Of a stretch of DNA of 64,000 nucleotides, positions 56,242 to 64,000 are shown in pieces. The stretch is taken from the NCBI GenBank assembly GCA_029448655.1, contig JACCLO010000038.1:1-64000 (forward strand), given 5' to 3'. Each line of letters starts with the position of its first letter. The stretch's first letter is position 1. The translations under genes were made by a program, and so were the position numbers. The stretch comes from Wolfiporia cocos. Taxonomy: Eukaryota > Basidiomycota > Agaricomycetes > Polyporales > Phaeolaceae. The notes beneath the pieces are model-generated. The model ran no database searches, had not been told where the DNA came from, and saw nothing but the letters and a program-made list of their open reading frames with translations.

Positions 56242-56993
56242 AGCATGCATGCTCCTGATCATCAAGTTGAAGATCATCATCTCCAATGTTGATCTGGGCC
56301 TTGAGCTCAAATGGCCCTACAATCTTACCCATCACTGTCTCCATAAACTCCTTCAACAACATAACATCAGTCTCAGCTTCATCATCTTCCTCATCATTGA
56401 GAGCCTTCCACTTTGTGTGTCTTTGTTCATTTTCCTTGTACATGCACTCTCAGCTTTTTTGCATGGCCTTCTAGGCAGGTCTTAGACATCATGGGTAATG
56501 TATGCAGGCATGCAGGATGGAAGGAGGTCACTGGCTAATGTTGCCACAAGTCTTGCCTGCTTACAATTTCCTGCTGATTCATCACTTATAATTTTTATCT
56601 AAATGTGAGAAAATACTCTGAGCGTGAGAACAATTATCGCTCTATTACTTTCAGTTAAAGGTCGGCATGGTGCATGCTAAGCGCCCATCTGCAGTGTCGG
56701 TGCACCAGCCACAGTGGAATATGAAAAGGTCATGCAAACTTGCTGGGACATTAACCTCAAGTCTGGCTCATATTGGATGTCAAGGTGCACTTGTGGGTGT
56801 GGCCCTTACCCTTGCTGCCCAATGGGACCAAGAATGGCTGTGGTGTGGGGGCGGAGACGGCAGAGAAGGTCAAGGAGATGTCTCAGACACTATCCTGTGC
56901 AGTGCCCAGGCACACTTAATCTTGTTTCCAGTGCTGGGTGGAGGTGGGGGCAGAGGTGAGGTCGGACACAAGGCAGTGCACTCAGTCTCACAG
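56242..56993. other. Transposon debris with a segment duplicated at 58845
   Basis: A minus-strand acidic frame (56240-56443; DEEDDEAETDVMLLKEF) may be a transposase remnant. About 56661-56760 shares order and wording with 58843-58950 (gctaagcgcccatc, gcagt, ccacag, gaaaagg, catgcaaact, gggacat), a diverged duplicate. Confidence 0.4.
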
Positions 56994-57461
56994 TGTCACA
57001 AATTTTGAGGCTAGGCACCTGGCTGGGCATTTACTCAGGATTTGCCCTCTGCGTGGGTCGAACGCATTGACTGATGCACAGGAAGTCACGTGACATGGAG
57101 ATTAGATAAGGAGTCGTTGATTAGGGATTGCGGACCGTCCTCCCCGCCGGGCCGCTCACATGATGTAGTTGTAGATGACACCTTATGGCATGACGATCGC
57201 GACGTCGTGCATGGCCCCCTTTAGGGTGGGCCGCGACTCAGTAGTTACGCCATCTCTACATGTATATATACTACGTCATCTGAGGGTTACACCTCAGACT
57301 TGTTCTTCTCGATGTATGGGTGATAGCCCTCCTCTCTTGATCACTACAGCATGCTGCCTGACTCCGCCTCGCCTTGTCTCAACAACTCGGCGTTGTACCC
57401 TGGGTCTTAGTACTTATAGGGGTAGGACAGGGATAGAGGTATGCCAGTCAAGTTTGTGTCA
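56994..57461 (+). mobile_element. Solo LTR, TSD CACAG
   Basis: 468 bp, TGTCACAAATTTTGAGG...AGTTTGTGTCA, flanked by CACAG at 56989-56993 and 57462-57466. TATATATAC near 57263 and hairpin TCTGAGG/GTTACA/CCTCAGA at 57279-57298. Confidence 0.88.
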
Positions 57462-57805
57462 CACAGCATTTCAGTACAATGTACAATACAATCATACAAA
57501 TGATAGCATCACTTCATGAGGATTGTTTTAGCTGAGCTATATGCAGGTGCAATATGATGCAGGCAAGCACCTGGGCATGATAAATTCACTGTGGCAATCC
57601 AGTGTTGGAACATCCAGGCAAGTGCGTATCCGATTGCCGGCTGGGTATACCATGCAGTGACACTAGCATACTTGAACAAGTCAGAAAGATGTGCCTTAGA
57701 GATAAGGGTACCCCTTATTATTGTAGAATTTAGGCTGTACATGCTTTGCATGTTTGCCTCCCCGCCCCAAGGATGAGACAAACCACTGTCCAACATTGTT
57801 GTTTC
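57462..57805 (-). other. Open minus-strand frame, unrecognised
   Basis: A 108-codon minus-strand frame (57509-57835) has protein-like composition (AHLSDLFKYASVTAWYTQP) but its upstream end runs into the MITE. It may be part of a gene or transposon interrupted by that MITE. Confidence 0.35.
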
Positions 57806-58664
57806 TAGTGATGTGCCAGGCCCAGCCTGGCTCAAAAGCCCTGGCTTTGGCCTGGCTTGGACAGCCCACAGCTTTTCAAAACCTCAGGCTGGGCCCTCAT
57901 TGACGGCTCACGGCTTGGCCCAGCCTAGGCCCCGGCTCGACCATGGCCTACTACTGCTAAGATAATCATCACTTTAGCTTCAGAGCTTGAGATTCACCTT
58001 TGCCAAACCTTTCCCAGATGAAATAGAACCTTGAATCCTCCTGTCACAGATTTAACTGGCAGTCCCAGACCAGTGTCTGTGGAGACATACGTCTAACACC
58101 CCTTAGCCAAAAGGGCCACTATAACAGCTCAGCTGTTATAGGCAGGACACGCTATATGTGTAGTTCATATTCCCACGCTAGGCACTTATATTGCACCGTT
58201 GAGTATTTGGCTTAATACTTGGCATGGTTGGCCTTTCTGGTATTATATGTGCCACCTGGGATTCCAACCCCAGATATTCCGTGACACCTCCAATCTATAG
58301 TAGGATTAAGTGTGAAATAATCACTCACCAGTGCAGCATTCAGTAGCGTGCCTGCCATATGGGGAATCATATAGGCACCCGAAAGTGAGCGGCAGGCTTC
58401 AATGTTGAGGACTTGACTTTTCTGTAGTTTTAAATAAACAAGATAGGTGCACAATGATTGAGTTGAGCATATAACTGGCCTGTATGGGCTTATATTGTGC
58501 CTGCCAGATATTGTAGCCATTAAGATCCCTAGGCCGGGGCTCAACAGCTTGGCCCGGCCTGGCCTGTATCTCAGGCCAGGCCCTGGGCCATCTCAAGCCA
58601 TGCTGTAAAGCCCAGCTTGGCCCGGCCCGGCTCATGGCCCAAAGCTGGGCCTGGCACATCACTA
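57806..58664. mobile_element. hAT-like MITE copy 3, TSD GTTGTTTC
   Basis: TIRs TAGTGATGTGCCAGGCC...GGCCTGGCACATCACTA with a perfect 8-bp duplication GTTGTTTC at 57798-57805 and 58665-58672. Without the nested insert it is about 609 bp. Confidence 0.87.
58042..58286 (-). mobile_element. 245-bp TGTCAC...GTGACA insertion in MITE copy 3, TSD CCTCC
   Basis: Starts TGTCACAGATTTAAC and ends ATTCCGTGACA, flanked by CCTCC at 58037-58041 and 58287-58291. Sequence absent from MITE copies 1 and 2. It shares ataacagctc and gttcatattcccacgct with the short-element LTRs, so it is a solo LTR of that family. Sense orientation is inferred from this similarity. Confidence 0.82.
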
Positions 58665-59051
58665 GTTGTTTCTTGCACCGCTCACTTCGTTCGCTCTCTT
58701 TCACGCGATCCCGACGCTTGCTTCAACAATCCAGGTCCTAGTGGTGGCACCTGCTAGTGAAGCTTGCACCTATTCCATCCAATAGAGACTGGGAGGAGAG
58801 AGGGGGCAGGGCGGGGGAGGAGGGCTGCTCGAGGACGGGGCGCACGCTAAGCGCCCATCCGCAGTCAGCCACAGCGGAGTTCGAAAAGGCCATGCAAACT
58901 CGAAGTCCCTGATCTCTCGCTCTCGTTCTCTCGTGACGACGGGACATTATAAACTCAAGTGTAAGACCCTGCCATCATGTAGCAGGATTAACTACCCTTC
59001 AGCTAACACTCGTATCAGTGATAACGATAACGAAGAGGTCGCCACACCGAA
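58665..59051. other. Spacer with the second copy of the 56661 segment
   Basis: Non-coding. It contains the diverged duplicate described for 56661-56760 and probably the promoter of the gene starting at 59052. Confidence 0.4.
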
Positions 59052-60297
59052 ATGGATCCGGGATACATATCTGGAGTCACAGTTCACCTGGAGTCTCTAA
59101 AGCTTATTCGCGAAGTCAAACAGCTGCTGCAGTGCCCGCCATGCGCGGCCGCTGACCAAGAGGAGCTTTGTGATTGGGTGCAACGACTCGATCATTGCAA
59201 GGTGCGCTCTCACTACCTGGAAACCTGTGTTGCGCTAACAGGCTGTCAAAGAATCTCTACGACTCGCTTCACTTTAAAGCGCCCCTTCTATCTCCTTTCG
59301 GCACACTGGACCTCTATCACGACTACGTGTCTGTTTGGGATGATGCGTTTGCTCGGATGAAATCATCAAACGGCACAGTGCCGGATACCCCTGCACAGCC
59401 CCCACCGATCGAAGCCACCACCAGTCAGGGTATAACCACCGCTGAGCGCAGGACTAGTCGCTCGGCACTGCGAAAGAAACTCGAAGAGGTGGTTTATGAC
59501 CCCCCATGCGCCCAATGCGCTGCAACGCGGCGTGACTGTAGGGGCCCTGTGTCACAAACTTTCCTTAGAGGATACGTAACATCCCTCGCTGCAGGTATTA
59601 TAGGCGCCGCTAGGTGCGCGCGCGCTTCCATGATCCTCAGCCACCTCCGCGTCTATCCAGGACTCCGTCTAGATCATATGACTGTAGGTAAGCGCTGTAG
59701 GGTAGCGCGCGCCTTAGGTACTCACGTTAGGGTCACACCGTCACATGTCGTTACAGGTAGTTACATTATCATGTGCCCTCTTAGTTACTGCGCACAGGCC
59801 GCGACTTTAGGGCGACCATTACTGGTCAGCTCCCCATGTATAAGTACGACAAGATGGGGACTTACTTCCCCATCTTTAGGATTCTCGACAACTGAGCTTA
59901 GGCTCCTTTCTCATCTGCGTTTGTGTGCGTCTCTGCCCCGGGGGCCCTCCACGACTTGCTTGTCTGTGTGTCTTCCCTCTTGGTCGCCTTAGGAGTTCCC
60001 CCTTGGGGATACAGCCGACTGGCTGCCTTGTGGTTAGCACACCGCCCTGTAGGACGTCTAGGGACTCCCCTGTAGCCAGGGTCCCACAAACCTGTGAGTT
60101 TGTGTCACCCTGATGTCTCCCCGCATGCATGCTCAAACTGCAGTCTTCTTTGCTTGAGATGTAGTCGGGCAAAAAAACAAAGTAAACCATATTCTATTCA
60201 CTCTGCAATCATATGGTTGACTGTGCCTGCGTTGGCAAATTGTATAGAACGTGCCGGAATCGGTAAAAGGTGGGATCGCCGTAACATACGCCCTTAG
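59052..60297 (+). pseudogene. Small Zn2Cys6-like fungal protein, split by a solo LTR
   Basis: ATG at 59052 opens MDPGYISGVTVHLESLKLIR; exon 1 ends at about 59201 before gtgcgc, and the intron ends near 59241. Exon 2 continues NLYDSLHFKAPLLSPFG, then ARMKSSNGTVPDTPAQPP, TSRSALRKKLEEVV and PCAQCAATRRDC. The LTR inserts at 59550. After it the frame continues with VSPHACSNCSLLCLRC and basic SRAKKQS, to a stop at 60297. Joined, the spacing is C-x2-C-x6-C-x9-C-x2-C-x6-C, as in fungal Zn2Cys6 binuclear clusters. Agaricomycetes have many short proteins with this motif and no proven DNA target. The insertion presumably destroys it. Confidence 0.62.
59550..60107 (+). mobile_element. Solo LTR inside the Zn2Cys6-like gene, TSD CCCTG
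   Basis: 558 bp, TGTCACAAACTTTCC...GAGTTTGTGTCA, flanked by CCCTG at 59545-59549 and 60108-60112. Perfect 10-bp hairpin AAGATGGGGA/CTTACT/TCCCCATCTT at 59851-59876, after a TATAAG box at about 59839. Confidence 0.9.
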
Positions 60298-60573
60298 TCG
60301 CAGCGTCATTGTATTGTACGGCGCAATAAGTTTTCGATGACACCTTCGCATATCTCACTTGGCTATACCTTGCTAAGACCTATGGGTTCGATGCCTGGAC
60401 CCTGCACTGTTCCATCAGTGTCTTTGCAAGATCTTCAAATCAGCCCTGTCAATGCAGAGGGGCTTCAGACGAAGCGAAGGTGGTCCCTGTATCAGGGATT
60501 GACTACTTCACGTACGTCGTACACTGTTAGTTATACCCGAAGTCCTTCTGGCCTATGATCTCCCCAGCTGCTG

Positions 60574-61420
60574 CTAGAGATCCTCTGCAAGAGCCTTCAA
60601 TAATGCCCCACTGTCTGATGTGACGTTCTGCCGCGCACGCTTGTTCGATTGAGTGCCCGGAGTGCAGTACATGGCGCTGATTACGCATATAAGTGAGCGA
60701 TCAGATGCGGAGCTGATGATGACTTCCACATCAGGGTGGAGATTTGGCGATGGCGCTGGATAGTTGTGAGTGAGTGAGAGGTGATGAGAACGCCATCTAT
60801 ATTCCGACGGCCGATAGTGACTACGGTGAGTAATGTGCGTAGTTGAGCTTTTGATGGTGCGGTCACTGACCGAGACCGTCTACACTCAAGATCTCGTCGA
60901 TGCTCTGTACGGCCTCAAGTCGTTCGCAGATGCGAGGTATTCTGACGCCATCAGTCCCCATGTGCTCTGTGTAAATGGACTGCCGAATCCACGGATACCT
61001 GGACCCCTTGGGGGGAAGCGCGCCGCAGCAACGATCGACTTGGCTTGAGCGGCGGTTGATACCTATCAGATTGACGTATATGTACCACGACCGACTAGCC
61101 CAGCGTGTTCTACATACCATTGGAACCAGCACTCCCCGGGCGCCGGCATCAAGCCCATACTTGATTTGCCACCGACACTACCGTCTGCACACGCCCCTGT
61201 TGCAGGTATTCTGACAATAGTGCTGGGCGCCGAGCTTCCGAGCCCCGATATTGTTTGGATGGATTCGGCAGCGCCTGGCTGAAGAGATGTCATGCCATGC
61301 TCACAATCAATGAGCAGCCATGAGAGATGGGGCGAGGCGAGCGCAGCAGTGCGCGCTTTCAAAGCACCTGGCAGCGTAATCCATGCGCCGAACGCTGGCT
61401 TCGATGCGCGAAAGGGCTTC
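60574..61420 (-). pseudogene. HpcH/HpaI aldolase (2-keto-3-deoxy-glucarate aldolase family), decayed
   Basis: Minus-strand exons give the class II HpcH fold order: KPAFGAWITLPG, HLSWLLIDCEHGMTSLQPGA (catalytic region), STIVRIPATG, then in a shifted frame WQIKYGLDAGARGVLVPM. After an intron come VSTAAQAKSIVAAARFPP, GIRGFGSPFTQSTWGL and, in another frame, EAVQSIDEILSVDGLG. Later pieces are NYPAPSPNLHPDVE and ALLKALAEDL with stop at 60574-60576. Family members run continuously through these blocks. Here they need about three frame changes, and pieces around the substrate loop (QIETxEA and the GPxDLS motif) are missing. The likely original activity is reversible aldol cleavage of 2-keto-3-deoxy acids. 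No start exon was found beyond 61420. Confidence 0.72.
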
Positions 61421-62890
61421 AAGAAGACGGTGCATTATACTCCGCTGTGGAATTGTTGCGATGACAATACATTACATTCATTGACTTGGTGCTTGTGGAC
61501 AGATCCTCGCCGAACACAGACTCCGACCGTTGCATCTTGGCCTGCTCCGCACGTGGGCAAGCAAGATTAGATGCGAGAAATCCCTGGTAGAAATAATAAC
61601 CAGAAAGCACCCCCGTCACTGTGCGCAGACACCAGCGGCATCCGAGCCACCGCTGCCTCGTTGCAGCACGCTCACCGACGCCACACACAACTGTGGTGTT
61701 CCTGTTGAATCGGAATAGTTTGTTGCCCAGAATGGCTAGGGTGAATAGTACAGCAATGGACCATGCGTATACGCGAAGTTACTAACCACCTGCCAATGCA
61801 GCGGAAAGGCCAGCGAAGAGGCCGTCTCTCCGAGCTTCCTGTGGAGGTTGGCGTGTGAATGTCATCATTATCGAGATTGGAATGGATGGATATAGATTTC
61901 CCTACAGTTGTACATCTTGCTACAGCATCATCGGGAGCCACAAGTGAAGTGTCGGCGGCGTTGGGCATAGTGATAAATTATGGAACGCGATGCGTTTGCG
62001 GACTTGATGCGGACAGATAAACGTGTGCACCACTTAGTAACTCAAATAGAATTAATAATTCCCCTGCCTGACACACGGCGTGCGCGCGCTAACATCACCC
62101 CGCGTCACATAAGCTCGACGTCACGACTTCGTGACTGAGCGCGTCAAAGTCTCGCGTGGAGCTCGCTGTGGCTGGCATCGTAGACATTGGGCTTCTTCTT
62201 GTATGTGGATAACTCACTGGAAATATCGGCGAACAAGCGCAAACTGTCTTCAGACATATCAAATACTTTCAGTTCCATCGAGGGTACGTTATATGCGCTC
62301 AATTGCACGGATCTTATTTACAGCAACATCCTCCATTCGTGTAGACGCTTTGATCAGCGTCAAGCAGAAACTCGGGGATAGTAGTCGTAGCAGTCGGGTC
62401 TCTATATGCGCCGAACTATACCAGCTGGCATATCTCTCCGAGTCTTTCTCCCAGCAGCGCCTGCGGTCGAACAAGGATTGGATCCATCAAGTGGATATCC
62501 TAGATCGTGAAGGTGGGCACACTATTTCTGGGTTTCTTCCAACTACCACATATGATCCGCAGGGGTCAATCTGTGGAATCCATCTGCCTTGTCTCGCGAT
62601 ATGGATGATGAGGATACTTGAAATGTGAATGCTGCATGTGAGTCTAGTTCATCATGCCGAGAGTGTCTCACCGTACCATCCCCAATCACCGGTTCGGCTA
62701 TCCGTACAGTGAAGTTGGCCGGATTCCGCCTCGTTGAAGCCGGATTAGAGAACAAGCCAGCCATTGACAGTGAGACAATCATCCATCACGATGTCACCTA
62801 GTTTGAGATCGCTTCTCCACAGCTCTCATCCATGTGCTGCAGCTCGCAAGCAAAGCCGGCGTTAGCATGTCAGGTACAACCATCAGTTCG
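61421..62890. other. Spacer between the aldolase and the adenylation gene, no firm gene
   Basis: A minus-strand frame from ATG at 61968 (MPNAADTSLVAPDDAVARC) and a short one at about 62290-62145 (KVFDMSEDSLRLFADISSEL) look protein-like. I recognise neither. A plus-strand frame of 165 codons (62131-62628) overlaps the second and is probably a shadow. Confidence 0.35.
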
Positions 62891-64000
62891 CGTGCGGACT
62901 CCCAAGACGGGCCGCTTACTCAGAAAATGTGAATTCTAGCGATCGGACGCCATGATCTTGCAGGCTCCGTGCTTGCATGTGCAGCGAAGGTATGACTACT
63001 ATCCGCCCCATGAGTGCACGCCAATGTGATTTCTCCTGAAGGATTGGTACCGTCTTCTCACCTGAATCGAAGTTAGCAGCCGCCCTCGGGCGATGACAGG
63101 GGCGACGCACCTGATCCGAGTACGATGACATCGTCAGCACGCCCGACACTTCATATGCGACATCAGACTTTATTTGCCAATCATATTGACTGCGACGTAC
63201 ATTCGCCAGAGACCAGGCTTGGCCGGATGTGGTTCCCAAAGGTCGGATGTGGCAAAGCCACGCTCCCCATTTGGCATATTCTCGATGCAAGGCTGGTGTG
63301 TCTCGCACGTCTGCACGCACATGCACGCCATACCTCAGTATACTTCGGGCGGCTACATCGTTACATTTTGGCACGCACCAACATCTGCAGCTCGAATGTC
63401 CCGTCTCCCTGAGGAACCCAGCGACATACACTCTCTGGGAAGCTGCATCCATTCCCAGTCGGCGCGCTTCTTGCCAATAGGGCTCGGCTCTTCGACGCCG
63501 TCATCGAACACGCATGTCACCAGGCCGAATTCGGTTGCACCGTAGCACGCCAACAGGCGCACGCCTTTATCCACGAGCTTCTCACCATTCGCCCTGGAGA
63601 GCGGGCCGCCGGCGAATATCTAAGACGTGAGTGATAAGCGAGTTGCTCCCTCGACCAGCGCAATGTGATGCAGGTACTGACAAGAGCCTGAAGAGACGCA
63701 AGGTACTTCGCGTCATCCTCGTTCTGCGACCACGCCTGGCGAAAACAGTACTTTTAGCAATCACAGGCACACTACACAACCAGAGCCTACCTCGACGAAA
63801 GCAGGGACGCTCTCGATAGCCGTGCAGCCTGTCTTGCGCGCCGTCTCAATTGTGTTCTGCGGGGTCGGCACGACCGGGGGCGCTGACACGATCGCGCGCG
63901 GGGGGAACAGCGACGTCGGCTGGCCGGACAAGAGCGGCGCGTACAGCTGCGAGCAGAGTCCCATTACGTGGAACGGCGGTAGCGCCATGCACCCCCACCG
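62890..64000 (-). CDS. NRPS-like / AMP-binding adenylation protein, partial (5' end off window)
   Basis: Minus strand, entering at 64000 with MALPPFHVMGLCSQLYAPLL and TARKTGCTAIESVPAFVE. An intron leads to LVDKGVRLLACYGATEFGLV (about 63580-63510), the A5-type YGATEFG motif of adenylate-forming enzymes. Then come DWEWMQLPRE, VPQGDGTFELQML, CETHQPCIEN, GFATSDLWEPHP (A7-like), ADDVIVLGSG and GEKTVP (about 63055). This motif set matches the fungal NRPS-like reductases (A-PCP-reductase, alpha-aminoadipate-reductase-like), which activate an aryl or fatty acid. The 5' half with the P-loop-like TSGSTG is beyond the window. After GEKTVP I can follow only NHIGVHSWG; the carrier and reductase domains are not visible, and several exon joins need frame changes, so the copy may be truncated. 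Confidence 0.7.

Overview
The window reads as fungal, most likely an Agaricomycete (Polyporales-like) basidiomycete. Host genes are compact and broken by many 45-60 base GT...AG introns. A FunK1-type kinase is present, and the rest is a dense nest of Ty3/gypsy (Metaviridae) chromodomain retrotransposons. This species assignment is inference; I ran no search.

Left arm, 1-13 kb, is genic. A partial minus-strand gene (1-1744) is followed by a minus-strand meiotic mismatch-repair homologue, MSH4 (2149-5896). Across a divergent promoter lie an RPP40-like C-terminal half (about 6180-6990), an unrecognised gene (about 7158-8272) and a large gene (8642-13025). The large gene's order of helical N-terminus, PH-like segment, long disordered middle and coiled-coil C-terminus fits a Red1/SYCP2-type meiotic chromosome-axis protein. 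Two meiotic genes in 11 kb is notable. At 14.3-16.9 kb a kinase gene with a possible nuclease-like N-half is cut by a solo LTR.

Centre, 17-59 kb, is nested transposons. Element C (18203-26651, minus) is a nearly complete gypsy element with 707-bp LTRs, gag, and pol in the order protease, dUTPase, RT, RNase H, integrase, chromodomain. Element B (33494-48570, plus) is a second gypsy whose dUTPase sits at the far C-terminus, after the chromodomain. B has been shredded by related elements: a 6.05-kb non-autonomous LTR element (35823-41875), a 1.9-kb one (43208-45082), solo LTRs, and a 0.9-kb short element. Around 49-60 kb many solo LTRs of the same TGTCACA...TGTGTCA superfamily are nested in one another, most with perfect 5-bp target duplications. 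Three copies of an hAT-like MITE (8-bp duplications) and a decayed MULE transposase add to this.

Signals that recur through the transposons: the sequence next to the 5' LTR of three elements is complementary to the predicted start of their own transcript (Tf1-like self-priming). Many LTRs carry a hairpin with a CTTAC/CTTAT loop between TATA box and predicted start, with stem bases that change but stay paired. In-frame TGA codons stand where CGA (Arg) is expected in both pol genes.

Right arm, 59-64 kb: a small gene with a Zn2Cys6-like motif split by a solo LTR, a decayed HpcH/HpaI aldolase, and the 3' part of an NRPS-like adenylation (AMP-binding) gene running off the window end.
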